Shown one piece after another: positions 8,595-16,325 of a stretch of DNA of 36,754 nucleotides. Source of the DNA: an uncultured Pelagibacteraceae bacterium (GTDB lineage: Bacteria; Pseudomonadota; Alphaproteobacteria; Pelagibacterales; Pelagibacteraceae); contig CACPDT010000006.1 in assembly GCA_902632665.1 (NCBI GenBank), forward strand, positions 1 to 36,754. Reading direction: 5' to 3'. The translations under genes were made by a program, and so were the position numbers. The first letter of the stretch is position 1. Each line of letters starts with the position of its first letter. The notes under the pieces are model-generated. The model searched no databases and was not told where the DNA came from. It was given only the letters and a program-made list of their open reading frames with translations.

Positions 8595-10028
8595 TTACTT
8601 TTTGCTAACTTTTTTTGTTTTTTTGACTGGTGACTTAATTTTGGAGCTTTTTGTTTTAGTTTTGTTCGTCGTAGGTTTTTTTGCCTCAACCTTCTTTTCA
8701 GTTTTTTCTTTGACCTCATTAGCATGACTATATTCTTGCATTTGAGATTGTTTCAAAATTTTTTCAGCCTCTTCTTTTGAAACTTCTTTTTTATTTGGTT
8801 TTGCTTTTTCTTTAATTAGTTTTAAAATTTTTTCCTCATAAACTGTACCTCTTAAGCTAGATAATGCTGAAGGATTTTTTTGATAAAAATCCATAACCAT
8901 TTTCTCTTGGCCTGGCATCATTCTAATTTGTTTTTGAACTTCAGCTTGTAGTTCTTGTTCTGTTACCTTAATTTGATTTTGCTCACCAAATTCATTTAAA
9001 ACTAATCCAACTTTAATTCTTTTTTTTGCTATTTCCTCGAAATTTTTTCTACTTTTTTTAGCATCTTCATCGGACATACCTTGAGAAAGAATTTTTACTT
9101 CCTCATCAATCAAATTTTCAGGAATTTCAGTAATCTTAAATTTTTCTATCTCTTTTAAGATTTGATTTTTAGAGAAACGCTCAAGAGAATTTTTATATTC
9201 ATCATTTATTTGTTTTGAAATTAAAGATTTAAGATCTTTTAAATCTTTCGCACCAAAATTTTTTGCAAACTCATCATCTATTTTTACAGGTTCAGGATTT
9301 TTTAATATAGTTATTTTGCATTTAAATTTTGCTTTTTTATTTACTAATTCTTTTTCAGGAAAGTTTTCGGGCAAAGTAGCTTCAATAATCTTTTCATCAT
9401 TTACTTTGACACCAATTAATTGTTTGTCAAAACCTTTTAAAAATAAATCTTTACCCAAAGTTAATTGTGTATTTTTACCTTCTCCACCTTTAAATGGCTT
9501 ATCATCAATAGTGGCATTATAATCAAAGGCTACTAAATCACCTTCTTTTGCAATTGTATCTTTTGGAGCTTCTTTGAAGTTTGGTTGATTTTTTGCTATT
9601 TCTTTTATTCTTTTATCTGCTTCAGTGTCATCTATTTTTACTGAATACTCATCAAACTTAATATTTTCTATTGGCTTTACTTCGACCTTTGGGAGCTCTG
9701 TTACAGAGATAATGTATTCAAGATCTTTATCTTCCCCGTATGTTTTGAGATCTAATTTTGGTTGACCTGCGGGTTTAATATTGTTTTCCTGTAATGCTTT
9801 AGTTGAAGAGTCTTTTATAACTTTATCTAAGACTTCACCAAAAACTGCTTTTCCAAATTGTCTTTTTAAAATTTCTTTTGGAACTTTTCCGGGTCTAAAA
9901 CCTTTTAAATTTACAGTCCCTTTTATTTCTTCATATCTTTGATCCATATAAGTATTCATGGTTTTTTTATCTATGAATACTTTTAAGTCTTTATTTAAAC
10001 CTTTTTTGTTTTCTATTGTTACTTTCAT
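8595..10028 (-). CDS. tig: Trigger factor (ribosome-associated chaperone, PPIase) with lysine-rich tail
   Basis: Trigger factor binds the ribosome exit tunnel and shields nascent chains. The 477-residue product has the N-terminal ribosome-binding domain with the loop [17 protein letters not shown] (about residues 40-57), an FKBP-type prolyl isomerase domain (about 155-245, with [17 protein letters not shown]) and a helical chaperone domain. It is about 45 residues longer than the E. coli protein; the surplus is a C-terminal Lys/Thr/Ser tail from about residue 435. The ATG at 10028 is only 10 bases past the 3' end of tRNA-Leu, with no Shine-Dalgarno sequence in that gap. Operon with clpP, clpX and lon. 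Confidence 0.95.
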   Translation of the reverse strand: MKVTIENKKGLNKDLKVFIDKKTMNTYMDQRYEEIKGTVNLKGFRPGKVPKEILKRQFGKAVFGEVLDKVIKDSSTKALQENNIKPAGQPKLDLKTYGEDKDLEYIISVTELPKVEVKPIENIKFDEYSVKIDDTEADKRIKEIAKNQPNFKEAPKDTIAKEGDLVAFDYNATIDDKPFKGGEGKNTQLTLGKDLFLKGFDKQLIGVKVNDEKIIEATLPENFPEKELVNKKAKFKCKITILKNPEPVKIDDEFAKNFGAKDLKDLKSLISKQINDEYKNSLERFSKNQILKEIEKFKITEIPENLIDEEVKILSQGMSDEDAKKSRKNFEEIAKKRIKVGLVLNEFGEQNQIKVTEQELQAEVQKQIRMMPGQEKMVMDFYQKNPSALSSLRGTVYEEKILKLIKEKAKPNKKEVSKEEAEKILKQSQMQEYSHANEVKEKTEKKVEAKKPTTNKTKTKSSKIKSPVKKTKKVSKK

Positions 10029-10038
10029 AATCTATTGA

Positions 10039-10123
10039 TGGTAGGGCGAAAAGGACTCGAACCTTCACAGATTGCTCTATCGGTTCCTAAGACCGACGCG
10101 TCTACCAATTCCGCCATCGCCCC
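10039..10123 (-). tRNA. tRNA-Leu (anticodon UAG)
   Basis: The 85-base class II tRNA on the minus strand starts GGGGCGATGGCGGAATTGG and ends with encoded CCA. The acceptor is GGGGCGA with TCGCCCT (first pair G-U). The anticodon arm TCGGT-CTTAGGA-ACCGA gives TAG. A variable arm (ATAGAGCAATCTGTG region) precedes the T arm AGGTTCGAGTCCT. It sits directly ahead of tig. Confidence 0.95.
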
Positions 10124-10137
10124 ACAAATCTTGAGGT

Positions 10138-10166
10138 TTTATATATTATTGAAACTATTTGTCCAA
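10138..10166 (-). promoter_or_regulatory. Sigma70-type promoter for tRNA-Leu and probably tig
   Basis: On the minus strand TTGGAC (10166-10161) and TATAAA (10143-10138) are 17 bases apart, and the -10 box ends 15 bases before the tRNA. No other promoter-sized space exists before tig, so the tRNA and tig-clpP-clpX-lon may share it. Confidence 0.65.
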
Positions 10167-10175
10167 TGACAAATA
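10156..10175. repeat. 8-bp perfect dyad overlapping the -35 of the tRNA-Leu/tig promoter
   Basis: The plus strand reads tatttgtc-caat-gacaaata, an exact inverted repeat with a 4-base spacer. It covers the TTGGAC box. The placement suits an operator for a dimeric regulator, but no regulator gene is adjacent. Confidence 0.5.
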
Positions 10176-10245
10176 TTGAAAAATTATCTATTTATTTCAT
10201 AAATTTTATAATATTTTTAAGATTGAGTAATTTAAAGGAAGCTTA

Positions 10246-10815
10246 ATGGAGTCAAATAATAATTTTTTTTTAAAAAGAAGATCTGTTTTAGCAAAAAAAA
10301 TACAAAATCATCCCATTAGTGAAGATGATTTAAATATAATTTTAAATGCTGGAATTAGAGTTCCAGATCATGGTGCTTTAAATCCATGGAAAATAAAAGT
10401 TATAAAAGGTAATAAATTAAAACTAGTAGATGAAGAAGTTATTTTTTCAGAATTTATTAAAGAAAATCCTGATGCAAGTCCAGAAAGTAAACTTTTAGAG
10501 TCGAAAAGACTTCAAAGAGCCTCGGTAGTTTTGGCAGTTTTATCAACACCAGTTGAACATCCTAGAATACCAAATTGGGAAATGACATTATCCTCTGGTG
10601 CTGTATGTATGAATTTACTATCATGTGCTCAGTCTTTAGGTTATGCAGCACAATGGTTAACAGAATGGTATTCTTATAATAAGAAAATGCTTGAATATTT
10701 AGGTGGTAGGTCAGGTATAGATCAAATTTCTGGTTTTATCTATATTGGTCACAAAGCAGAAGAACCATTAGAAAGAAAAAGGCCTGATCCAGAAAAGGTA
10801 ATTTCATATTTATAA
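10246..10815 (+). CDS. Nitroreductase family protein (YdjA-like), FMN-dependent
   Basis: The 189-residue product belongs to the nitroreductase fold and is closest in style to the short YdjA-type members, which are FMN-dependent NAD(P)H oxidoreductases of unclear natural substrate. Visible features are the N-terminal RRSV motif for FMN phosphate binding, ILNAGIRVPDHGALNPWKIK and SCAQSLGYAAQWLTEW near residues 125-140, and the C-terminal GFIYIGH. A ribosome binding site AAAGGAAG lies just before the ATG, and TATAAT at 10207-10212 is a likely -10 box. A two-span membrane microprotein gene follows 18 bases after the stop. Confidence 0.88.
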   Translation: MESNNNFFLKRRSVLAKKIQNHPISEDDLNIILNAGIRVPDHGALNPWKIKVIKGNKLKLVDEEVIFSEFIKENPDASPESKLLESKRLQRASVVLAVLSTPVEHPRIPNWEMTLSSGAVCMNLLSCAQSLGYAAQWLTEWYSYNKKMLEYLGGRSGIDQISGFIYIGHKAEEPLERKRPDPEKVISYL

Positions 10816-10833
10816 TGATGACAAGAAAGTATT

Positions 10834-11007
10834 ATGGCTAAGACAACTATTGTAATGATAATTTATATTTTAGGACTTATTTTTGGAGCTTTATTTCTTA
10901 AAATATGGAGTGCAGACACAAATGTATATAAAGGTCTTTTAGGACTAGGCTGGACAGCTATATTTTTAATAAGTTTATTTTTAGCTGACAAACATGAAAA
11001 AAGTTAA
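10834..11007 (+). CDS. 57-residue protein with two predicted membrane spans
   Basis: A 57-codon gene lies between the nitroreductase and the secreted protein gene, on the same strand. The product has two hydrophobic segments, about residues 5-22 (TIVMIIYILGLIFGALFL) and 35-50 (GLLGLGWTAIFLISLF), joined by a short polar loop with SADTNVYK, and ends ADKHEKS. The gene starts 18 bases after the previous stop and its last 14 bases overlap the next start in another frame. This compact fit and the amphipathic layout argue for a real gene. I do not recognise the family; function unknown. Confidence 0.6.
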   Translation: MAKTTIVMIIYILGLIFGALFLKIWSADTNVYKGLLGLGWTAIFLISLFLADKHEKS

Positions 11008-11416
11008 ATATTTTATCATTTTTTTATTCTTTATTTTACCCATTCAAAATTTAAAATCTGAGATTATCGTTATGAGTGCTTGTGACGATAAACAGGATGA
11101 GTTTTTAAAGAATGAATACATACTTAACTTAAATGAGTTGATAATGGTCAGAAATTATGTGTACAAAGAAAAAACTTACCAAAAATATAGATTAACAGAT
11201 CTAAGTGTAAAAAAATCTAACTCGTATGTGAGAAATATCTACGAAGAAAATGGAAAAATTTTAACTCACAAACATGGATACCCACAATTTTACACTCAAA
11301 TACTTTTTGAAAAAGGCAAACAAGAAGTTTATATGAAAACAGTTTTAAATGATGAGGAGGGAATTTCTAAGATTTCCACATGTAAAAAAATAGAAAAATT
11401 TGATAGTGAAAGTTAA
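10994..11416 (+). CDS. Secreted or periplasmic protein of unknown function
   Basis: The 140-residue product begins with a signal peptide (about residues 1-22, MKKVKYFIIFLFFILPIQ then NLKSE). The mature part starts EIIVMSACDDKQDEFLKNEY and is rich in charged residues and tyrosine, with two cysteines (about 30 and 130) that might form a disulfide. No enzyme motif is visible. It overlaps the preceding microprotein gene by 14 bases and shares its four terminal bases with the convergent gene on the other strand. It resembles the short exported proteins common in SAR11 genomes, but I cannot name a family. Confidence 0.75.
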   Translation: MKKVKYFIIFLFFILPIQNLKSEIIVMSACDDKQDEFLKNEYILNLNELIMVRNYVYKEKTYQKYRLTDLSVKKSNSYVRNIYEENGKILTHKHGYPQFYTQILFEKGKQEVYMKTVLNDEEGISKISTCKKIEKFDSES

Positions 11417-11538
11417 TTTTTTTTACTTTTTTTTGTAAAGTTTCTTTTTTTTTGATTAAATCGATTTTGAGTAATGTTGCTTCTGTGTCTAGCATAAGCT
11501 TGCTTTTGTGCTTGTTTCATTGCTCTCTTTGAGGACAT
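11413..11538 (-). CDS. 41-residue strongly basic protein
   Basis: A 41-codon gene converges on the preceding gene, the two stops sharing the palindrome ttaa. The product starts MSSKRAMKQAQKQAYARHR and ends NFTKKSKKN. About one third of residues are Lys or Arg, Gln and Asn are frequent, and there are no acidic residues. Such composition suggests nucleic-acid or ribosome binding. Its ATG lies 3 bases after the stop of the phosphatase-like gene, so the pair may be one operon. The low-complexity 3' half is a caution. No family recognised. Confidence 0.5.
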   Translation of the reverse strand: MSSKRAMKQAQKQAYARHRSNITQNRFNQKKRNFTKKSKKN

Positions 11539-11541
11539 ATC

Positions 11542-12099
11542 TTAATAATTTATCTCTAAGCTTCCTATAATATTTAAATTTCTATTAGAAACAACTATTT
11601 CACCAGATGATGGACTATAATTCAGGATCTCTGATATCAATACGTAGTGTGTTACTAAAACTAAATTTTTATCACTTTTAAATTTTTTAATATATTCTTT
11701 CAATGCTTTAACCTGCTTATCCTTATTTTTAGCAAATTTTGAGCTATAAAAAGAATTTAAAAAACTATTGGTAGAAAAATTTTTAAAAGCGATTTTTGCT
11801 GTTTCTTTACATCTACACCACTCACTCGATAAAACCTTATCTATTTTAACTTTGTTATTTCTAAAAAATTCTCCAATATATTCTGCTTGTCTTTGTCCTT
11901 CTTTACTTAAATTTCTTTGAGTAGAACAATCGTTAAGATTGAAATTATCTGGATCTCCACTTCCAGGTGCATATGCATGTCGAATAAATATTAATTTTCC
12001 ACCCTCTTCAAGTTGATTAATCAACTTTTTATTTAAATCCGCTTTAACTGGTGACGTTAAAGATATAAATATAATTATAAAGAATCTTAAAAGTTTCAT
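11542..12099 (-). CDS. Exported histidine phosphatase superfamily protein (SixA/PGAM-like)
   Basis: The 185-residue product has a signal peptide (about 1-20, hydrophobic core FFIIIFISLT, SPVKA) and then a branch-1 histidine phosphatase core. The phosphoacceptor motif LIFIRHA is at about 36-42 (RHA rather than the usual RHG). Supporting blocks are NLSKEGQRQAEYIGEFF, VLSSEWCRCKETA and the second catalytic histidine in LVLVTHYV. Periplasmic location is expected; the substrate is not evident. The start codon lies only 2 bases from that of the divergent uracil-DNA glycosylase gene, so its promoter must lie inside that neighbour. Confidence 0.85.
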   Translation of the reverse strand: MKLLRFFIIIFISLTSPVKADLNKKLINQLEEGGKLIFIRHAYAPGSGDPDNFNLNDCSTQRNLSKEGQRQAEYIGEFFRNNKVKIDKVLSSEWCRCKETAKIAFKNFSTNSFLNSFYSSKFAKNKDKQVKALKEYIKKFKSDKNLVLVTHYVLISEILNYSPSSGEIVVSNRNLNIIGSLEINY

Positions 12100-12101
12100 T
12101 T

Positions 12102-12782
12102 ATGGACATTAGATTAAATAATTTAAACAAAACAATAGTTAATTGTAAAAAATGTCCAAGACTAGTTAAATTTGTACATAAAGTAAGTACACAGAAAAGA
12201 AAACAAAACATTAATGAGGTTTACTGGGGAAAGCCTGTTCCAGGTTTTGGAAATTTAAATTCAAAACTAGCGATTATTGGGCTTGCCCCTGCGGCTCATG
12301 GAGGAACAAGAACAGGAAGAGCTTTTACTGGAGATAAATCAGGTGATTTTTTATTTAAGTGTTTACATGAGGCAGGTATTTCAAATGTTCCTCATTCGAA
12401 AAGTTTAAATGATAACTTAAGATTAAGATCTACTTATATTACAAACATACTAAAATGTGTGCCTCCTGAAGATAAACCGCTTAGTAATGAAATCTCTAAT
12501 TGTTCTAATTTTTTTGATGAGGAAATATTATCTTTAAAAAAATTAAAAGTAATTGTTACATTAGGTAAAGTTGCTTTTGATAATTGTATTAAATTATATA
12601 AACAAAAATTTAATATTAAACAAAAATATATTTTTAAACATGGTAAGTCTCTACTACTGCCAAATGGTTTAATCATTTTATCAAGTTATCATCCAAGCCC
12701 AAGAAATGTTAACACTAAACTAATCTCAGATAAAATGATGGTAGATTTATTTAAAAAAGCAAAAAAACTTGCTAAGTTTTAA
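12102..12782 (+). CDS. Family 5 uracil-DNA glycosylase (UdgB type, Fe-S)
   Basis: The enzyme excises uracil (and in characterised members hypoxanthine or related bases) from DNA. The 226-residue product has the family motifs: motif 1 region GLAPAAHGGTRTGRAFTGD (about 60-78) and the leucine/histidine loop SSYHPSPRN near residue 200. Cysteines C15 and C18 (NCKKCPRL), plus those in LKCVPPEDK and NCSNF, fit the 4Fe-4S cluster ligands of this family. Motif 1 has alanine where family 4 enzymes carry an acidic residue, typical of UdgB. The last 11 bases overlap the convergent ybgC-like gene. Confidence 0.92.
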   Translation: MDIRLNNLNKTIVNCKKCPRLVKFVHKVSTQKRKQNINEVYWGKPVPGFGNLNSKLAIIGLAPAAHGGTRTGRAFTGDKSGDFLFKCLHEAGISNVPHSKSLNDNLRLRSTYITNILKCVPPEDKPLSNEISNCSNFFDEEILSLKKLKVIVTLGKVAFDNCIKLYKQKFNIKQKYIFKHGKSLLLPNGLIILSSYHPSPRNVNTKLISDKMMVDLFKKAKKLAKF

Positions 12783-13194
12783 TTGTATCACAGAAATAAG
12801 GTTTAAATTTTGAATATATATCCTCAGGAATTTTCACTGGTTTGCCATCTTTATTCACAAAAACTAAATGAACTTGGGCTTCAACTATAATTTCTTTACC
12901 TTTTGAAATAATTTGGTTCATAAAAAAAGAGGTTTTGGTTATAGATTTTACAAAAGATCTGATGGTTAATTCATCCTCTAAAAAAGCTGATTTTTTATAT
13001 TCAATGTTACATGACTTAACAATTATTAATGAACCAAATTGATCTTGAACTTTTTTATTACTAAAACCTATTGAAAATAGAGCTTCTGTTCTTGCTCTTT
13101 CTAAGTACTTTAGATAATTGGCATAATAAACCACTCCGCCGGAATCTGTATCCTCATAATAAACTTTTAATTTATGAAAGAAATTTTCATGCAT
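12772..13194 (-). CDS. ybgC: YbgC-like acyl-CoA thioesterase (hotdog fold)
   Basis: The 140-residue product is a 4HBT-type hotdog thioesterase of the YbgC family, usually linked to the tol-pal cluster and acting on short-chain or phospholipid-related acyl-CoA. The diagnostic block is VYYEDTDSGGVVYYANYLKY (about 11-30) with the catalytic aspartate in EDTD, followed by LERARTEAL. Later ESIVEAQVHLVF-like residues (EIIVEAQVHLVFVN) match the family core. No tolQ, tolR, tolA, tolB or pal gene is adjacent, so it is separated here from its usual partners. The gene overlaps the convergent glycosylase by 11 bases. Confidence 0.92.
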   Translation of the reverse strand: MHENFFHKLKVYYEDTDSGGVVYYANYLKYLERARTEALFSIGFSNKKVQDQFGSLIIVKSCNIEYKKSAFLEDELTIRSFVKSITKTSFFMNQIISKGKEIIVEAQVHLVFVNKDGKPVKIPEDIYSKFKPYFCDTIKT

Positions 13195-13219
13195 ATGAAA
13201 AATTATATCAAATAATTAT

Positions 13220-13867
13220 CTAATTTGCTGAAAAATAGATATTTTGAAAATAAGCTATAGCTTTCATTTTAGAATTATCAGTATCAGACATTATTGCTAA
13301 CCCATCTAATTCATTTACATCTAAATTGTGGAATTTTTTAAAATCTTCTTTGACATTTGCTTTAACAGTAACCCACTGATTGAGATTATTTTTAGTAGTA
13401 GATAAAACATTATCTACAGACTTTTTGGTATAAGGGCTTGGTGAAGTAAATCCAATTTGATGATTACTTGAGAACACATAGTTTATTGCCCTATTGGAAA
13501 GTGGCGTTGCACCAGTTTTTTTTACTGCAAATACCCTGGCTGCAAAATCATGTCCTTTTTTTGTATTTTCTTTTATACCAGATAAATCTTTTTCAACTTT
13601 CCATGTAATATTTATGAAAGGTGTCTTATTAAGGTCAATTTTCACTTCTTTTCCTAAACCAGAAGCGGCATTATCAGCAACTGATTTTAAAAAATTGCCA
13701 TTTTCATTAGATCCAACCGAATAATTTGTCTTATTGTCAGCACCTCTCACTTTTCTGACCTCAAGCTTTGAAAGTTCAGCTTCGGTAAATTTAAATACTT
13801 TTATTTCAGCTAAACCAATCTCAGTAAACAAAAAGAGACTGATTAGAAGTTTTAAAATTATTTTCAT
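13220..13867 (-). CDS. DUF3047 family exported protein
   Basis: The product from the ATG at 13867 is 215 residues and starts with a signal peptide (MKIILKLLISLFLFTEIGLA). An in-frame start at 13918 would place 17 unsuited residues before it, so I prefer 13867. The mature part matches the DUF3047 pattern as I know it: INITWKVEKDL, GHDFAARVFAV, LSNRAINYVFSSNH, and a C-terminal LAIMSDTDNS with MKAIAYFQNIYF. The fold resembles a jelly-roll or lectin-like domain in family descriptions; function is unknown. Periplasmic location is expected. Confidence 0.85.
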   Translation of the reverse strand: MKIILKLLISLFLFTEIGLAEIKVFKFTEAELSKLEVRKVRGADNKTNYSVGSNENGNFLKSVADNAASGLGKEVKIDLNKTPFINITWKVEKDLSGIKENTKKGHDFAARVFAVKKTGATPLSNRAINYVFSSNHQIGFTSPSPYTKKSVDNVLSTTKNNLNQWVTVKANVKEDFKKFHNLDVNELDGLAIMSDTDNSKMKAIAYFQNIYFSAN

Positions 13868-13951
13868 AAATTTATAAAAAAAAATTGTTAATACATTATT
13901 TTGACAAAATTTAAACAATCAAAAATCAATTTTTATTCGTATATATTAATT

Positions 13952-14089
13952 ATGAAGACAATTTCCATTTTTATTTTATTAATTTACTGGTCAATAATGA
14001 TTTTTGCTCCAGTGATGTCAAAAGATGTAAAATTTGGCAGGGCTAAACTAAATCAAACTAAGATAGTAGAGACAAAACCAAGAAGTTAA
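13952..14089 (+). CDS. 45-residue exported peptide of unknown function
   Basis: From the ATG at 13952 the product has an N-terminal hydrophobic segment, residues 2-20 (KTISIFILLIYWSIMIFAP), a likely cleavage region at VMSKD and a 20-residue basic tail ending KPRS. The frame is open from 13901, but the upstream codons would put polar residues before the signal segment. A TTGACA sequence near 13900 and TATATT near 13940 sit upstream. The stop overlaps the convergent SDR stop by four bases. Short signal-bearing peptides of this type recur in SAR11; I cannot name a function. Confidence 0.55.
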   Translation: MKTISIFILLIYWSIMIFAPVMSKDVKFGRAKLNQTKIVETKPRS

Positions 14090-14838
14090 TAGGTCGAACG
14101 ACCCCCGCTGATATCAAAAACTGCAGCAGTTGAGAACGTATTTTCCTCTGAAGACAACCAGCAGACTAAAGAAGTGAACTCTTCAACCTCAAGAAATCGT
14201 CCTCTTGGCACTTTTAATAACATTCTTTGGACGTGTTCTTTGGTCATTTGGTCTAAAATTCTGGTTTTAGCACCTGCTGGGGTCACTGCATTGACTGCTA
14301 TATTCTTATCTGCAAGCTCTTTACCTAGTGATTTTGTTAATCCAATTGCTCCAGCTTTTCCAACGCTATAAGCACTAGCGTTTGCATTGCCATCTTTACC
14401 TGCAACTGAAGCTACATTAACTATCCTGCCATAATTATTTTTGATCATATTCGGCACAATTGTCCGACAACAATTGAAAGTACCCATTAAATTTATATCA
14501 ACAACTTTTTTCCACATCTCAATATCATATTCCCATAAAGTTGCTGTTGGACCAGTAATACCAGCGTTATTTATCAATATATCAATATTCTTTTGCTTAG
14601 TGATTTCCTGCACACATTCTTCAACTTTTGTGTAATTAGAAATATCAACGATATTAAAACTAAGATTGGGACTTTTAATATCTTCAATTGCTTTTTCGAC
14701 CATTCTTTTCTCGTTGTCCCAGATAATTACATTCGCGCCAGATCTTATAAATCTTTTTGTGATGTCCAATCCAAAGCCTTGTGCACCGCCAGTAACAATT
14801 GCAGTTCTGCCTTTAAAATCAAAAGAAATTTTATCCAT
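14086..14838 (-). CDS. SDR family NAD(P)-dependent oxidoreductase (FabG-like) of the TRAP operon
   Basis: The 250-residue product is a classical short-chain dehydrogenase: cofactor motif TGGAQGFG (about 16-23), NNAG (about 91-94), catalytic serine in VASVAG and Y-x-x-x-K in YSVGKAG. An aspartate-containing strand end (VIIWDNEKR) suggests NAD rather than NADP preference. It is the last gene of the run dctP-dctQ-dctM-NCS1-SDR, four bases after the NCS1 stop, so it probably oxidises a hydroxy group of a compound imported by one of these transporters. The exact substrate is not readable from the sequence. Confidence 0.9.
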   Translation of the reverse strand: MDKISFDFKGRTAIVTGGAQGFGLDITKRFIRSGANVIIWDNEKRMVEKAIEDIKSPNLSFNIVDISNYTKVEECVQEITKQKNIDILINNAGITGPTATLWEYDIEMWKKVVDINLMGTFNCCRTIVPNMIKNNYGRIVNVASVAGKDGNANASAYSVGKAGAIGLTKSLGKELADKNIAVNAVTPAGAKTRILDQMTKEHVQRMLLKVPRGRFLEVEEFTSLVCWLSSEENTFSTAAVFDISGGRSTY

Positions 14839-14842
14839 AAAA

Positions 14843-16300
14843 CTACTCTCTAGCTAAGAGGTAATAAACAAAAGCTGTAACGAAAGCACCAATAATCCAA
14901 GAGTAAGATTGTAGAAACATAAAATTTGTGTTCCAAATTGTTGAAGCAGAAAAAATAAATCCTAATATTAAAGAATAAACTCCTTTAAGGTGCCATCCTC
15001 CTGAATAATAATAAGTACCATTAGTTTCAAGTGAGTATATATCTTTGTTTTCTAATTTTCCTTTTTTAATCATATAAAAATCAGCAATCATTAATCCGAA
15101 CAGAGGACCAAAAAAAGCGCCGATCGTATCTATATAAGATAAAACTCCAACCTGACTTAAAAAAGTTAACCAAAAAACTCCTATAATAAATCCAAAGGTA
15201 GCAATTACATAACTAGCACTTTTTAAAGAAAAAGATGAAGGGTCTAAATTAATTAATGTATATTGAGAGGGAATAAAGTTTGCTATTAAATTTGTTGATG
15301 CAGAGGCAATGATTATAAAAATTAAGGCTAAAGAAACCAAAAGAATATTATCTAATTTTCCAATTATATCTGTTGGGTTGGTTAAAATCATTTCTACATT
15401 TTGCTCATTTAAATTCTGAAATGCATCAGCACCTGTAACAATAAATAATGAAAAAAATGAAAAAATTATTAGATTTAAAATTAAGCTTAAATTGCCTTTT
15501 CTTAACTCTTTTTCATTTTTAACGTATCTAGAAAAATCACCAAATGATAAAATTATAATAGAAAAAAAGGTAAATGTAGTCCCTGCAACTGTAATTATTG
15601 GACCAACATTATTTGGATTAAAAATATTTTGAAAATCTAAAAAATCTATAAAAGATTTAGCAGTTAATTTCACATCAGATAATAAAACAATGAGGAAAAA
15701 CATTATCATTGCAGCATATATAGTTAATGCAGAAAACTTGATTAATTTTTTATTATAATTCATGCCAACACTAAACAAGTAAGTTTGCAGTATAATTGAA
15801 ATCAATATAGCGGCCCAATCAATAATGTTTAATCCTATGAAAAAAACTAATAAAATTTCTTTTTGTAAAATTGAATTATCTATTGAGTACATCAAAACCC
15901 GAATTAAAAAACCAAACGCTTTTGATAAAAAATATGTTTGTATACCAAACATAAATATTCCTACAATACTTCTCAACAATCCAAAAAATTGTGCTCCTCT
16001 AAATCCTAACGAGGATCTTAATAAGACAACAAATGGTAATCCAAATTTCTGAGATGGTTTTCCAATTAGGTTACAAAATATATAAACAAAAAAAGTTCCT
16101 AAAATTGTTCCAAAAAGAACTACAGCAGTATTTAAATTATAAATTAAGTACAAAGATGCAATTAGTGAAAATCCAATAACACTCTGAATATTAACTCCCC
16201 AAAAACAAAACAGATCTTTCCAGTCCCAAGTTTTATTGTTTGGGTTTACAGTAACTAAATCCCAATTAATGAGTGTTTTTTTTGTTTTTTGTTGACTCAC
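14843..16300 (-). CDS. NCS1 family permease (nucleobase/cation symporter-1)
   Basis: The 485-residue protein has about 12 hydrophobic segments and the NCS1 layout: N-terminal NWDLVTVNPNNKTWDWKDLF, then CFWGVNIQSVIGF, the loop GKPSQKFGLPFVVLLRSSLG, and SFGDFSRYVKNEKELRKGN in the middle. The family imports purines, pyrimidines, hydantoins, allantoin or thiamine-related compounds with Na+ or H+. The start appears to be GTG at 16300; no ATG lies near enough to replace it. It sits 25 bases after dctM and 4 bases before the SDR, which makes a second importer in one operon. Substrate unknown. Confidence 0.88.
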   Translation of the reverse strand: MSQQKTKKTLINWDLVTVNPNNKTWDWKDLFCFWGVNIQSVIGFSLIASLYLIYNLNTAVVLFGTILGTFFVYIFCNLIGKPSQKFGLPFVVLLRSSLGFRGAQFFGLLRSIVGIFMFGIQTYFLSKAFGFLIRVLMYSIDNSILQKEILLVFFIGLNIIDWAAILISIILQTYLFSVGMNYNKKLIKFSALTIYAAMIMFFLIVLLSDVKLTAKSFIDFLDFQNIFNPNNVGPIITVAGTTFTFFSIIILSFGDFSRYVKNEKELRKGNLSLILNLIIFSFFSLFIVTGADAFQNLNEQNVEMILTNPTDIIGKLDNILLVSLALIFIIIASASTNLIANFIPSQYTLINLDPSSFSLKSASYVIATFGFIIGVFWLTFLSQVGVLSYIDTIGAFFGPLFGLMIADFYMIKKGKLENKDIYSLETNGTYYYSGGWHLKGVYSLILGFIFSASTIWNTNFMFLQSYSWIIGAFVTAFVYYLLARE

Positions 16301-16325
16301 CTAAACTATATAAAACTTTAAAATT

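Noticed and set aside
11421..11455. T-rich tract as intrinsic terminator for the plus-strand gene ending at 11416
   Set aside because: No stable stem precedes the T-runs, and the tract is explained by Lys codons of the opposite small gene.
10834..14089. Genomic island or phage remnant suggested by many short genes
   Set aside because: Base composition and gene style match the surroundings, and no integrase, transposase or attachment repeats are present.
14174..14857. Several overlapping plus-strand frames opposite the SDR gene
   Set aside because: Antisense shadows; the minus-strand SDR has all catalytic motifs.
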